Assembly (NCBI RefSeq): GCF_030412785.1
Contig: NZ_CP125295.1
Coordinates: 4,898,001-4,962,000, forward strand
Direction of reading: 5' to 3'
From: Paraburkholderia sabiae
GTDB lineage: Bacteria; Pseudomonadota; Gammaproteobacteria; Burkholderiales; Burkholderiaceae
DNA: 64,000 bases
The translations under genes and the position numbers were made by a program. Below are positions 36,285 through 45,292 of this stretch, in pieces. Within the stretch, counting starts at the first letter, position 1; every line of letters starts with the position of its first letter. The notes beneath the pieces were generated by a model. That model had not been told where the DNA came from, did not search any database, and was given only the letters and a program-made list of their open reading frames with translations.

Positions 36285-37709
36285 TCAATCCCGCTCGAAG
36301 AGCGCGATCGACTCGACGTGCGACGTATGCGGGAACATGTTCACCACACCCGCGCCCTTCAAGCGATAGCCCGCCTCGTGCACCAGCAGGCCCGCGTCGC
36401 GCGCGAGCGTCGCCGGATTGCACGACACGTAGACGATGCGCTTCGGCAGCGGCCCTTCCCCGCTCTGCGCGATGTCCGCCAGCGCCTTCGATACCGCGAG
36501 CGCGCCTTCGCGCGGCGGATCGATCAGGTACTTGTCGAAGTGGCCGAGCGCGCGGATGTCGTCGGCGGTGACTTCGAACAGATTGCGGCACGCGAACGAC
36601 GTGTGGCTGTCGACGCCGTTTTCCTTCGCGTTGTCGAGCGCGCGCGAGGTCAGCACTTCGCTTCCTTCGATACCCACCACTTCGCGCGAAATCCGCGCGA
36701 GCGGCAGCGTGAAGTTGCCGATGCCGCAGAACAGATCGAGCACGCGGTCAGTCTTTGCGGGCGCGAGCAGACGCAGCGCCCGGCCGACCAGCACGCGGTT
36801 GATCTGGTGATTGACCTGCGTGAAGTCCGTCGGACGGAACGGCATGCGGATATTGAACTCGGGCAGCGAGTAGTCGAGCGGCTTGTCGAGCGGATAGAAC
36901 GGATAAACGGTATCCGGTCCTTTCGGCTGCAGCCAGAACTGCACGTTGTGCTGATCGGCGAAATCGCGCAGCAGCTGTTCGTCGGCGGCGTTGATCGGCT
37001 CGAGGATGCGCAGCACGAGGGCCGTCACCGATGCGCCGACGGCCAGTTCGATCTGCGGCATGCGGTCGCGAATGGACAGCGCTTCCACCATGTGGCGCAG
37101 CGGCACCAGCATGTCGGACACGTGCGGCGGCAGCACTTCGCAGCTCGTCATGTCGGCGACATAGCTGCTCTTGCGCTCGTGGAAGCCGACCAGCACGCCG
37201 CCCTTCTTCGCGACGTGGCGCACCGTGAGGCGCGCGCGATAGCGATAGCCCCATGTCGGACCGTGGATCGGACGGAACACGGTTTCGGGGCGCAGCTTCG
37301 CCAGATGCATCAGATTGTCTTCGAGTACGCGGCCCTTGACAGCGATTTGCGCGCGTTCGTCGAGATGCTGCATCGAACAACCGCCGCACGTGCCAAAAAA
37401 CTTGCACTGCGGGCGGGTACGGATCACGCTCTCTTTAAGAATATCGACGACCTGCGCCTGCTCGAAACTCGGCTTCTTGCGATAACTCGAATAGGTGACG
37501 CGTTCGCCGGGCAGCGCGCCCTCGACGAAGATGACCTTGCCGGGCGAGCCGTCTTCCGTGACGGTGCGGCCGACGCCGCGCGCTTCCATGTCGAGCGAGT
37601 CGATATCGAGTTCGGGCGCCTTGAACGGGCCGGCGGCAGCGTCTTCGCGCGCCTGCTTGCCCTTTCTGGACGAGCGCGTTCTACCAATGTGGGGGACAGT
37701 TTCGGACAC
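36285..37709 (-). CDS. rlmD: 23S rRNA (uracil-1939-C5)-methyltransferase RlmD
   Basis: A 474-residue TRAM/SAM-dependent methyltransferase. The TRAM domain (about residues 28-90) has [13 protein letters not shown]; the [4Fe-4S] ligands are in [14 protein letters not shown]; the SAM site is [16 protein letters not shown]; the catalytic loop [11 protein letters not shown] holds the nucleophilic Cys. Start: the frame can also begin at a GTG at 37772. I prefer the GTG at 37709 because GGAAG lies seven bases upstream of it and a TACAAT box (about 37753-37758) sits between the two, which would put the longer start outside the transcript. It is divergent from the endonuclease-type gene. Confidence 0.9.
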   Translation of the reverse strand: MSETVPHIGRTRSSRKGKQAREDAAAGPFKAPELDIDSLDMEARGVGRTVTEDGSPGKVIFVEGALPGERVTYSSYRKKPSFEQAQVVDILKESVIRTRPQCKFFGTCGGCSMQHLDERAQIAVKGRVLEDNLMHLAKLRPETVFRPIHGPTWGYRYRARLTVRHVAKKGGVLVGFHERKSSYVADMTSCEVLPPHVSDMLVPLRHMVEALSIRDRMPQIELAVGASVTALVLRILEPINAADEQLLRDFADQHNVQFWLQPKGPDTVYPFYPLDKPLDYSLPEFNIRMPFRPTDFTQVNHQINRVLVGRALRLLAPAKTDRVLDLFCGIGNFTLPLARISREVVGIEGSEVLTSRALDNAKENGVDSHTSFACRNLFEVTADDIRALGHFDKYLIDPPREGALAVSKALADIAQSGEGPLPKRIVYVSCNPATLARDAGLLVHEAGYRLKGAGVVNMFPHTSHVESIALFERD

Positions 37710-37792
37710 CTGCGACTTCCTGAAAGACTCTGTAAAAGTGGAACCAAACACGAGATTGTAGACGAACGACACACACCGACGGAGATTTGACG

Positions 37793-38656
37793 ATGCGACT
37801 GATCAGCTGGAATGTCCAGTGGGGACGCAGTGCGCACGGGGACGTGAACCTGTCGCGCACGATCGACGAAGCACGGCGGCTCGCCGATTTCGACGTGCTG
37901 TGCATGCAGGAAGTGACGCGAGGCTTTTCGGTGCTGGCGGGTCATCCCGGCGACGACCAGTTCGCCGAGCTGGCCGATCTGCTGCCCGGCTACACGGTGC
38001 TGGGCGCGATCGGCGCGGATCTGGCGCCGCTCAAGCTCGATGCGCCGGCCGCGCCGCGCCGGCAGTTCGGCAATGCGCTGGCGACGCGTTTGCCCGTCGA
38101 GCGCGTGATCCGGCATTCACTGCCGTGGCCCGCCGATCCCGACGCGCCGTCGATGCAGCGTGTCGCGCTCGAGGCCGTGCTTCGCGCGCCCGGCGGGCCT
38201 GTACGGGTGATTGTTACTCATCTCGAGTTTTATTCGCTGAAGCAGCGGCTTGCTCAGGTTGATTGGCTGCGCGAGATGCAGCAGGAGGCGGCTGCTCATG
38301 CCGCGAACCCGGCGCCTGCCGAGAATGCGATCGGGCCTTTTGCCGATACGGCTCGGCCTGTCAGTGCGATTGTTTGTGGCGATTTCAATAGTGCTTACGA
38401 CAGTGACGCTTATCGGCGGATGCTGGATCCGCTTGATGGAAGTCCCTCTTTCGTCGATGCCTGGACCGCGTTGCATCCTGGGCAGACGCCGCCTATGACT
38501 GCGGGTGTCTATGACACGGTCCAGTGGTCCGATGGGCCGCTGACGTGTGACTTTGTTTTCGTTACCGAGGATTTGCAGGGGCGGTTGCGAAGGTGTGAGA
38601 TTGATAGCGCTACGCGGGCTTCTGATCATCAGCCCATCGTGGTTGAAATGGGTTGA
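37793..38656 (+). CDS. Endonuclease/exonuclease/phosphatase-family protein
   Basis: A 287-residue EEP-fold hydrolase. It has the metal and catalytic motifs of the family: SWNVQWGRS at the start, LCMQEV with the metal-binding Glu, [12 protein letters not shown] with the catalytic Asp and Asn, and SDHQPIVVE with the C-terminal His. Substrate (nucleic acid, phosphoinositide or sphingolipid) cannot be inferred. GGAG sits eight bases before the ATG; an upstream TTG adds only two residues. Codon use changes sharply from about position 38200: the first half has C- and G-ending codons, the second half has many T-ending ones. The gene ends ten bases before a TTTTGGG repeat. Confidence 0.85.
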   Translation: MRLISWNVQWGRSAHGDVNLSRTIDEARRLADFDVLCMQEVTRGFSVLAGHPGDDQFAELADLLPGYTVLGAIGADLAPLKLDAPAAPRRQFGNALATRLPVERVIRHSLPWPADPDAPSMQRVALEAVLRAPGGPVRVIVTHLEFYSLKQRLAQVDWLREMQQEAAAHAANPAPAENAIGPFADTARPVSAIVCGDFNSAYDSDAYRRMLDPLDGSPSFVDAWTALHPGQTPPMTAGVYDTVQWSDGPLTCDFVFVTEDLQGRLRRCEIDSATRASDHQPIVVEMG

Positions 38657-38665
38657 GGTTGGTGG

Positions 38666-38711
38666 TTTTGGGTTTTGGGTTTTGGGTTTTGGGTTTTGGG
38701 TTTTGGGTTTT
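38666..38711 (+). repeat. (TTTTGGG)6 tandem repeat, G-quadruplex candidate
   Basis: Six uninterrupted copies of the heptamer TTTTGGG (38666-38707) then four more T. Six G-triplets separated by four T each form a textbook intramolecular G-quadruplex motif on the plus strand, which is the non-template strand of the gene that ends at 38656. The left end of repeat copy 2 follows within three bases. Confidence 0.95.
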
Positions 38712-38770
38712 GTGCTGGCATCCGCGGTTTCGTAGCGGTGCTTCATGCGTTGCCCCTGTGCGGGGCGGCA

Positions 38771-38804
38771 CCTACTTTTCTTTGCAGCGGCAAAGAAAAG
38801 TAGG
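38771..38804. repeat. Perfect hairpin in left arm of repeat copy 2
   Basis: Stem CCTACTTTTCTTTGC (38771-38785) with 38790-38804, loop AGCG; identical to the left-arm hairpin of copy 1. Confidence 0.9.
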
Positions 38805-39154
38805 CAAAAGAAAGCCGCTTCAAACCTCCGGTGCCCGCCAGAATAACGCCACGGCACACAGTCTTTGAGCTGTCGCGCAGTGACGCCAACACTCCGTAGA
38901 AAGCCCGCAGTCACGCGCGCGCGACGCGAAAGATGACATCCACTCGGGGCACATTCGGTCGGCTTGTTTTTGTGTGTTTGCCTTCGGTCTGATTGCGGCG
39001 TTATGTGCTCCAGACTGTGTCTGGGTTTTCGCGCTGTGCGCGGTTGACTGCGGGCTTTCTACGGAGTGCGGAGGTCGCTGCGCGATAGCTCAAAGAACAT
39101 GTGCCGAAGCGGTATCCGGGCAGGCACCGGAGGTACAAAAGCGGCTTTCTTTTG

Positions 39155-39188
39155 CCTACTTTTCTTTGCCGCTGCAAAGAAAAGTAGG
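39155..39188. repeat. Perfect hairpin in right arm of repeat copy 2
   Basis: Stem 39155-39169 with 39174-39188, loop CGCT; identical to the right-arm hairpin of copy 1. Confidence 0.9.
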
Positions 39189-39245
39189 TGCCGCCCCGCA
39201 CAGGGGCAACGCATAAAGTACCGCTACGAAACCGCGGATGCCAGC

Positions 39246-39309
39246 GAGAGAAAACCCAAAAACAAAAACAAAACCCAAAATCGCGACTAGCGTCGCAGAC
39301 AAAAAAAAA
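39246..39309. repeat. AAAACCC/A-rich tract and shared outer flank next to copy 2
   Basis: GAAAACCCAAAAACAAAAACAAAACCC-type sequence (read on the minus strand as degenerate TTTTGGG), then TCGCGACTAGCGTCGCAGAC (39281-39300) and nine A. The 20-mer differs by one base from the flank after copy 1. Confidence 0.85.
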
Positions 39310-40086
39310 TCAATTATCGAACGCAGAGAGATACTCCCCCCAATGAGGCGCCGGCTCTTGCGCCAGAGAGTTCTTAACGAGTGCTATCTCATCGGCATAC
39401 TCTTCAGGCGAGAACCCCCCACGCATCAACTGAAACCTGCAATACAGCAGATACGTATTGACGACATCCGTCTCACAGTAATTACGAATCTCATCGATCC
39501 GCCCCGCCTGAAACGCATGCCATACCTGCCCGCCATCCATCCCGAGCTTGCCGGGAAACCCGCACAGCTTGGCCAGCGCATCGAGCGGCGCATTCGCCCT
39601 CGCCTGATACATCGCGAGCACATCCATCAGATCCGTATGCCGTGAGTGATACCGGCTAATGTAATTGTTCCACTTGAAATCGCGATCGTCTTCGCCAAGA
39701 TCCCAATACCGGTTCGCGCGAATGCCATTAATCAGCGCCCGGTAATGCAGCACAGGCAGATCGAAGCCGCCGCCATTCCACGACACCAACTGCGGCGTGT
39801 ACTTCTCGATGGTCCGGTAAAACGACTGCACGAGCGCCGCCTCGCCGTCCGCGGGCGAACCGAGCGAACGCACGCGAAAGCCATTGTCGTCGCGGAACAC
39901 GCAGGAAATCGCCGCGATGCGCTGCAAGTGATGCGGCAGAAAATCGCTGCCCGTCTTCTCGCGCCGCGCCGCAAACGCGTGCTCGGCGACTTCTTCATCG
40001 GACATCGTGGCGGGAAGACTTTCAAGCCGGCGAATGCCGGCGACATCGGGAATCGTCTCGATGTCGAAAACCAGAATGGGTGTCAT
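39310..40086 (-). CDS. DEDDy-type 3'-5' exonuclease
   Basis: A 258-residue PolB-like 3'-5' exonuclease domain protein. It has ExoI FDIET (Asp8, Glu10), ExoII VSWNGGGFDLPVL with the catalytic Asp, and ExoIII NYCETDVVNTYLLY with Tyr-x-x-x-Asp type ligands. It is annotated in other genomes as a predicted polysaccharide-synthesis-linked or repair exonuclease; only the catalytic family is firm. The start is six bases after the rpoS stop, so it belongs to the end of the surE-pcm-nlpD-rpoS transcript. T-ending codons increase steadily toward its 3' end, which faces repeat copy 2. Confidence 0.87.
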   Translation of the reverse strand: MTPILVFDIETIPDVAGIRRLESLPATMSDEEVAEHAFAARREKTGSDFLPHHLQRIAAISCVFRDDNGFRVRSLGSPADGEAALVQSFYRTIEKYTPQLVSWNGGGFDLPVLHYRALINGIRANRYWDLGEDDRDFKWNNYISRYHSRHTDLMDVLAMYQARANAPLDALAKLCGFPGKLGMDGGQVWHAFQAGRIDEIRNYCETDVVNTYLLYCRFQLMRGGFSPEEYADEIALVKNSLAQEPAPHWGEYLSAFDN

Positions 40087-40092
40087 CAGTTT

Positions 40093-41187
40093 CTAGAGAA
40101 CGGCGTCCTTGCGTACGCCATTGGAAGCAAAGAAGCGCTTCAGACGCACCAGCGCCTCTTGCTGGATCTGGCGCACACGCTCGCGCGTGAGGCCCATTTC
40201 GTCGGCGAGTTCTTCGAGCGTGGCCGGTTCGATGTGATTCAGCCCGAAGCGGCGCTCGATCACATGCCGATGCTTGTCCGACAGCCGCGCAAGCCACGCA
40301 CGCGTCAGCGTCTCGAGTTCGCGATGCTGCACCTCGGCATCGGGCGACTGGCTCTGGTCGTCCGACAACAGATCGAGCAGGCTGCTCGCCGGGTCGAGAT
40401 CGAGCGGCGCGTCGAGCGACGCCGTGTGTTCGTTCAGCGCGAGGATATCGGTGACTTCATCGGTCGTTTTGCCCGTCAGATACGCGATATCGTCGATACT
40501 CGCATCGCGGCGCTCGGCGGCTTCGCCCGAATTCATCGAGTTCTTTTCGAGGTGACGCTTCGCACGCAGCACCTGATTCAACTCGCGGATCACGTGCACA
40601 GGCAGACGCACCGTGCGCGCCTGGTTCATGATCGCGCGCTCGATGCTCTGGCGGATCCACCACGTCGCGTAGGTCGAGAAGCGAAAGCCGCGCGTCGGAT
40701 CGAACTTTTCGATGGCGTGCATCAGGCCGAGGTTGCCCTCTTCGATCAGATCGAGCAGCGGCACGCCGCGATTCAGATAGCCCTTCGCGATGCTGACCAC
40801 GAGCCGCAGATTGCGCTCGATCATCACCTGACGCGCTTCGAATTCGCCCGCCTTGGCGAGACGCGAATAACGCTGCTCTTCCTCGACGGTAAGCAGCGGC
40901 TTCACGCTGATCCGGTTCAGGTAATGCTGGATCGTGTCGGCCGTGAGTTCGGCCTGCAGCAGCGCGCGGAAATCGTCGGCGTCAGGCGCGGAATCGTTTG
41001 CGCCTTCGCGCGAATCCGATTCTTCTTCGCTACCCGACGCCCGTTCGTCGGCGTCGTTGCCGTTGTCGAGATCGTCGACATTGTCGTCGTCGGCGTCAGA
41101 AGCGCCGGCGTCGTCCACCGAAACAGGCGTGGCACGGCTGAGGGACTCAGTCTCTGCTTGCGATGGGCGGCGCTTCGATTTCGGCAT
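40093..41187 (-). CDS. rpoS: RNA polymerase sigma factor RpoS
   Basis: A 364-residue stationary-phase and general stress sigma factor. After an acidic N-terminal stretch of about 75 residues come region 1.2 ([21 protein letters not shown]), region 2 ([37 protein letters not shown], split here as two motifs [16 protein letters not shown] and [11 protein letters not shown]), region 3 and region 4 with the helix-turn-helix ([18 protein letters not shown]). It lies 16 bases downstream of nlpD. In enterobacteria the main rpoS promoter is inside nlpD; the same could hold here. Confidence 0.96.
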   Translation of the reverse strand: MPKSKRRPSQAETESLSRATPVSVDDAGASDADDDNVDDLDNGNDADERASGSEEESDSREGANDSAPDADDFRALLQAELTADTIQHYLNRISVKPLLTVEEEQRYSRLAKAGEFEARQVMIERNLRLVVSIAKGYLNRGVPLLDLIEEGNLGLMHAIEKFDPTRGFRFSTYATWWIRQSIERAIMNQARTVRLPVHVIRELNQVLRAKRHLEKNSMNSGEAAERRDASIDDIAYLTGKTTDEVTDILALNEHTASLDAPLDLDPASSLLDLLSDDQSQSPDAEVQHRELETLTRAWLARLSDKHRHVIERRFGLNHIEPATLEELADEMGLTRERVRQIQQEALVRLKRFFASNGVRKDAVL

Positions 41188-41203
41188 GGTCGTATCGCTT
41201 GGC

Positions 41204-42151
41204 TTATTGCGGCGGCAAATACTTCATTGGGTCGACAGGCTTACCCTGCCGGCGAACTTCGAAATGCAACATCACGCGGTCCGAATCACTATTGCCCATT
41301 TCGGCGATCTTCTGCCCTTTGGTCACCGCGTCACCTTCTTTTACCATCAAAGCGCGATTGTGTGCATACGCTGTGAGATACGTTGCGTCATGTTTGATGA
41401 TAATGAGATTGCCGTAACCGCGCAGCCCATTTCCTGCATAAACCACGCGACCATCAGCGGAAGCCTTTACCGCTTCGCCCGCCGAACCGCCGATGTTCAC
41501 GCCTTTGTTCTTCGAATCGTCAAAGCCGTTGAGCAGCGGACCGCGCACCGGCCATGCAAACGTCACGTTGCCGTTCGCTGCCGTCGTATCGCTGGCAGCG
41601 GGCGGCGGCGTCACAGCCGGCGCACCTGACGCGCCCGGCGCCGCACCGTACAGGGGCGGCTGGTTGGCAGCGCCTGCCGACGGCGAGGCGGGTGTACCCG
41701 GAGCGCCATTGATCGGCGCGCTCTGCACTGCACCACCGCCGATCGGCGCCGTCGCGACACCCGGAACCAGCGGCGCGCCGTTCGCGCCCGGCGGCGCCAC
41801 GCGCAGCAACTGGTCGACTTCGATCTGGTTCGGGTTCGTCAGGTTGTTCCACGCGGCGATGTCGCGATAGTTTTGACCGTTTTCGAGCGCGATCCTATAC
41901 AACGTATCGCCCGGCTTCACTCGGTAGTAGCCCGGAGGCGGCGGGCCGAGCGGCACGGGCGCCTGCGCGCCGGGCGCTGCGCCCGTCTGCGTCACGGTGC
42001 CGAGGTTACCGGAGCGATCGACCACTGGCGCCTGATCGAGCCGCGTCGCACATGCAGCCAGGACGGACAGCATGGCCACGCAAACGCTGCGCTGAGCGAC
42101 GGACAACGGGACATTCAGGCTGGTTCTTTGCATCGCGCGAAACATACTCAT
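41204..42151 (-). CDS. nlpD: LysM/M23-domain lipoprotein NlpD
   Basis: A 315-residue murein-hydrolase activator. It has a lipoprotein signal peptide (lipobox SVLAAC), a LysM domain ([29 protein letters not shown], about residues 77-120), a long Pro/Ala/Gly linker and a C-terminal LytM/M23 domain. The zinc ligands of active M23 enzymes are replaced (KGVNIGG and HFEVR instead of HxxxD and HxH), so it is an activator of amidases rather than a peptidase. The ATG at 42151 is eight bases after the pcm stop; an upstream TTG overlapping that stop is an alternative. Confidence 0.93.
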   Translation of the reverse strand: MSMFRAMQRTSLNVPLSVAQRSVCVAMLSVLAACATRLDQAPVVDRSGNLGTVTQTGAAPGAQAPVPLGPPPPGYYRVKPGDTLYRIALENGQNYRDIAAWNNLTNPNQIEVDQLLRVAPPGANGAPLVPGVATAPIGGGAVQSAPINGAPGTPASPSAGAANQPPLYGAAPGASGAPAVTPPPAASDTTAANGNVTFAWPVRGPLLNGFDDSKNKGVNIGGSAGEAVKASADGRVVYAGNGLRGYGNLIIIKHDATYLTAYAHNRALMVKEGDAVTKGQKIAEMGNSDSDRVMLHFEVRRQGKPVDPMKYLPPQ

Positions 42152-42156
42152 CGGGT

Positions 42157-43215
42157 TCAAATCACTCCGGATTTTAAGGGGACAAAGAAAACGCGATCAA
42201 GCCGCGATTCGCGCCATTGCGCGGGCCCCGTGCGCTCGACGAGCGTGAGCACCTGCGACTGTCCGTCCTGCGATCCGACGGGCGCCACGAGCCGCGCGCC
42301 AATGGCGAGCTGTTCGAGCAGCGCCTGCGGCACATCGAGTCCGGCGGCAGCGATCACGATGGCATCGAACGGCGCAGCCGCGGGCAAACCGATGCGTCCG
42401 TCGCCGTAATGCAGACGGATGTTCGGGATGCGCAGCGGGCGCAGGTTCGTCTTTGCGCGTTCGTAAAGCGGTTTGATGCGTTCAATCGAATACACGTCGC
42501 GCGCGACCTGGCTCAGCACCGCGGCCTGATAGCCGCAGCCCGTGCCGATTTCGAGCACGTTGTTGAGCGTGCGGCCCTGCGCCGCCAGCTCGATCATCCG
42601 CGCGACCACGGAAGGCTTCGAGATCGTCTGGTGATGGCCGATGGGCAGCGCCGCGTCTTCGTACGCCTGGGTCGCGAGACCGGGATCCACGAACATGTGG
42701 CGCGGCACCATCGCCATTGCGTCGAGCACGCGCGGATCCGTGACGCCGTTCGTCCGCAGCCGTTCGACCATCCGCTCTCGCACGCGTTCGGAGGTCAGCG
42801 TGTGCGCGCTCGTCAACGCGACGTTCGGCGCACCCGTGCGTTCGAACGTCGCCGTCACGGGACGCGGCAACTGGTTGCGCGCGCCGTCGTTGCGGATCGT
42901 GGTGGCACTTTTCGTATTGACGATTCCGGACGCGGTTTTTGTAACGGCGCTTTTTGCCACCGCGCTGTTGGCAACGGATTTGACGACGGCAGGCGTCCGC
43001 GCGGACGAGCCGGTCACTTTCGCGTTCGAATTGAGGGCGCGGCCCGCCTGTGTGTTCGCGTTAGGCGCGGCCGGCTTCGGCGCGGCCAGTTTGGGTGCTG
43101 CCGGCCTGCCCGTTTTCGCACCGCGCGCATCGCCGGCGCGCGCGTCGGCCCGGCGCGGCTCACGCACCAGGTCTTCGAGTCCAAGCGGAAAGCGCTTTGC
43201 GCGCTCGCCGGTCAT
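42157..43215 (-). CDS. pcm: Protein-L-isoaspartate O-methyltransferase
   Basis: A 352-residue enzyme that methylates isoaspartyl residues in damaged proteins. The catalytic part (residues about 142-352) has the SAM motif [11 protein letters not shown], the [13 protein letters not shown] substrate loop and [10 protein letters not shown]. It is preceded by a basic, Ala/Lys/Thr/Pro-rich extension of about 140 residues that E. coli Pcm (208 residues) lacks. The ATG overlaps the surE stop by four bases, so translation is coupled. Order surE-pcm-nlpD-rpoS is conserved in many proteobacteria. Confidence 0.94.
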   Translation of the reverse strand: MTGERAKRFPLGLEDLVREPRRADARAGDARGAKTGRPAAPKLAAPKPAAPNANTQAGRALNSNAKVTGSSARTPAVVKSVANSAVAKSAVTKTASGIVNTKSATTIRNDGARNQLPRPVTATFERTGAPNVALTSAHTLTSERVRERMVERLRTNGVTDPRVLDAMAMVPRHMFVDPGLATQAYEDAALPIGHHQTISKPSVVARMIELAAQGRTLNNVLEIGTGCGYQAAVLSQVARDVYSIERIKPLYERAKTNLRPLRIPNIRLHYGDGRIGLPAAAPFDAIVIAAAGLDVPQALLEQLAIGARLVAPVGSQDGQSQVLTLVERTGPAQWRESRLDRVFFVPLKSGVI

Positions 43216-43970
43216 GAAGTCCCGCTCCCGGCGCGCACCCAGTCGCACGCCGTGGGCAGCATCGCCGTATCGGTGAGATCGAGTTGCAGCGGCGTGATCG
43301 ACACGAAGCCGTTCGCCACTGCATGGAAGTCGGTGCCTTCGCTGGCATCGCGCGCACTGCCCGACGGCCCGATCCAGTAGATCGGCTCGCCGCGCGGGTT
43401 GGTCTGGCGGATCACCGGCTGCGACGGATGCCGCTTGCCGAGACGCGTGATGCGCCATTCGCGCAGCTGCTCGTAAGGCAGGTTCGGAATGTTGACGTTC
43501 AGCAACGGATGGCCGGGCAACGGACGCTCGAGATAATGAGCGACGATTTCCGCCGCGACGCGCGTCGCGTCTTCGAGATGCACCCAGTCCTTGTCGACAA
43601 GCGAAAAGGCGATGGCGGGCACACCGAACATGATGCCTTCCGTGGCTGCCGCGACGGTGCCCGAGTACAGCGTGTCCTCGCCCATGTTCTGACCGTTGTT
43701 GATACCCGACACGACGAGGTCGGGCGTATGGTCGAGCATGCCCGTCAACGCGATGTGGACGGAGTCGGTCGGCGTGCCGTTCACGTAGTAGAAGCCATTC
43801 GCCGAGCGCAGCACGGAGAGCGGCCGCGACAGCGTCAGCGAATTCGACGCGCCGCTGCAATTCTGTTCGGGAGCCATCACGGTGACATCGGCGAGTGGCT
43901 TCAGCGCTTCGTAAAGCGCAGCAAGGCCTGGCGCCAGATAACCGTCGTCGTTGCTGAGTAGGATTCGCAT
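43212..43970 (-). CDS. surE: 5'/3'-nucleotidase SurE
   Basis: A 252-residue survival-protein phosphatase acting on nucleoside monophosphates and short polyphosphate. It begins [15 protein letters not shown] with the metal-binding Asp pair, and has GTPTDSVH and [21 protein letters not shown] (metal-binding Asn). The ATG at 43970 has TACAAT only six bases upstream (43977-43982), so the transcript could begin at or very near the start codon. It is the first gene of the surE-pcm-nlpD-rpoS operon. Confidence 0.96.
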   Translation of the reverse strand: MRILLSNDDGYLAPGLAALYEALKPLADVTVMAPEQNCSGASNSLTLSRPLSVLRSANGFYYVNGTPTDSVHIALTGMLDHTPDLVVSGINNGQNMGEDTLYSGTVAAATEGIMFGVPAIAFSLVDKDWVHLEDATRVAAEIVAHYLERPLPGHPLLNVNIPNLPYEQLREWRITRLGKRHPSQPVIRQTNPRGEPIYWIGPSGSARDASEGTDFHAVANGFVSITPLQLDLTDTAMLPTACDWVRAGSGTS

Positions 43971-43976
43971 CCGGCG

Positions 43977-43982
43977 ATTGTA
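43977..43982 (-). promoter_or_regulatory. Candidate -10 box of surE, possible leaderless start
   Basis: TACAAT ending six bases before the surE ATG. If used, the +1 would fall on or next to the start codon. The -35 region is weak. Confidence 0.4.
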
Positions 43983-44236
43983 ACCGAGGAAACAAGGCAC
44001 GCGAACGACACACAGAGCCCGTGCATGCCTATGCTTTCAAGCATCGTGCGACGTGTTATGCAGCAAGTCGAAAGCGCACGGTCGTTCGCGCTTGCTTTAC
44101 ACTGGTTCGCTGCGGCATGCGCGTTGCAAAGACCGACGCAAGCCCGACGCAACCACGGACACAAGCCGGGAGCACGCTTATGAAGCATGCATGAACCCGC
44201 GACGCTTGCCACGCACACTTATCGATGGGAGACACG

Positions 44237-45211
44237 ATGCGCGCAATCCGCTGCAACCAGTACGGCCCGCCTGAAACGCTGAGCATCGAAGAGTTGCCCG
44301 ATCTCGTGCCGCAAGCCGGCCAGATCGCGATCGACGTGAAAGCGGCGAGCGTCAATTTCCCCGACGTGCTGATCATCCAGAACAAGTATCAGTTCAAGCC
44401 GCCCCTGCCCTTCACGCCCGGCGCGGAAGTGGCGGGCATCGTGCGCGCCGTCGGCGATGGCGTCACGCAGTTCCGGCCCGGCATGCGCGTGATCGCCTAC
44501 ACGCAGCAAGGCGGTTTCGCCGAGCAGGCCGTCGCCGACGCGGCCGCGTGCGTGCCGCTGCCCGACGACGCCGATCTCGAAACGGCCGCCGTCTTCACGC
44601 TTGCATACGGCACGTCGCATCACGCGGTGGTCGATCGCGCGGCGTTGAAAGCAGGCGAAACGATGCTCGTGCTCGGCGCGGCAGGCGGCGTCGGCCTCGC
44701 TGCCGTCGAAATCGGCAAGGCGCTCGGCGCGCGGGTGATCGCCGCGGCATCGAGCGACGAGAAACTCGCGATCTGCGTCGCGCACGGTGCGGACGCAACC
44801 ATCAACTACGCGACGGAAGACCTGCGCGAGCGCATCAAGGCGCTCACGGACGGCAACGGCCCCGACGTGATTTACGACCCCGTCGGCGGCAGCTTCGCGG
44901 AACCCGCGTTTCGCAGCATCGGCTGGCGCGGGCGTTATCTCGTCGTCGGCTTCGCGAACGGCGAGATTCCGAAGCTGCCGCTCAATCTCGCGCTGCTGAA
45001 AGGCGCGAGCATCGTCGGCGTGTTCTGGGGCGATTTCGCGCGACGCGAACCGCAACGCAATGCGGCCGCCTTTCAGGAAATGCTCGGCTGGATTCGTGAA
45101 TGCAAGCTCAAGCCGCTGGTGTCGGCGCGCTATCCGCTCGAAGACACGCCGCGCGCACTCAACGACATGGCGCAACGTCGCGTGCTCGGCAAGATCGTGA
45201 TCACGCCCTGA
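44237..45211 (+). CDS. NADPH:quinone oxidoreductase family protein
   Basis: A 324-residue medium-chain reductase without zinc ligands. It has the N-terminal SVNFPDVLIIQNKYQ, the GroES-like fold and the Rossmann loop VLGAAGGVGLAAVEIGKALG. It probably reduces quinones or enoyl compounds with NADPH. GGGAGA lies eight bases before the ATG at 44237, so I prefer it to a start four codons upstream. It is divergent from surE (266-base gap) and ends at a very strong terminator. Confidence 0.9.
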   Translation: MRAIRCNQYGPPETLSIEELPDLVPQAGQIAIDVKAASVNFPDVLIIQNKYQFKPPLPFTPGAEVAGIVRAVGDGVTQFRPGMRVIAYTQQGGFAEQAVADAAACVPLPDDADLETAAVFTLAYGTSHHAVVDRAALKAGETMLVLGAAGGVGLAAVEIGKALGARVIAAASSDEKLAICVAHGADATINYATEDLRERIKALTDGNGPDVIYDPVGGSFAEPAFRSIGWRGRYLVVGFANGEIPKLPLNLALLKGASIVGVFWGDFARREPQRNAAAFQEMLGWIRECKLKPLVSARYPLEDTPRALNDMAQRRVLGKIVITP

Positions 45212-45232
45212 GCTTCGTAAGCCCAGAATGTG

Positions 45233-45274
45233 AAAACGGCGCGTGGCCCTTGCAAGGCCACGCGCCGTTTTCTT
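45233..45274. terminator. Bidirectional Rho-independent terminator
   Basis: A perfect 16-bp stem (45233-45248 with 45256-45271) and a seven-base loop, with A4 on one side and T4 on the other. It separates the convergent quinone reductase and ABC permease genes. Confidence 0.95.
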
Positions 45275-45292
45275 ATCCGCCGTGAAACGCGA

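Larger units (their letters stand above)
38714..39245. repeat. Composite inverted-repeat element, copy 2
   Basis: About 532 bases: left arm 38714-38911, core 38912-39046, right arm 39047-39245. The arms start and end with GCTGGCATCCGCGG and its complement. Perfect 15-bp hairpins lie at 38771-38804 and 39155-39188. The core is the reverse complement of the copy 1 core (for example, ATGTGCTCC here is GGAGCACAT there). The arm variant CCACGGCACAC is on the left here and on the right in copy 1, so the whole element is inverted relative to copy 1. No transposase. Confidence 0.9.

Noticed and set aside
38653..39290. Small frames over repeat copy 2 and the TTTTGGG tract (GFGFWVLGFGFWVLG-type peptides)
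   Set aside because: Direct translation of the simple repeat and the element arms; no start signal and no family features.
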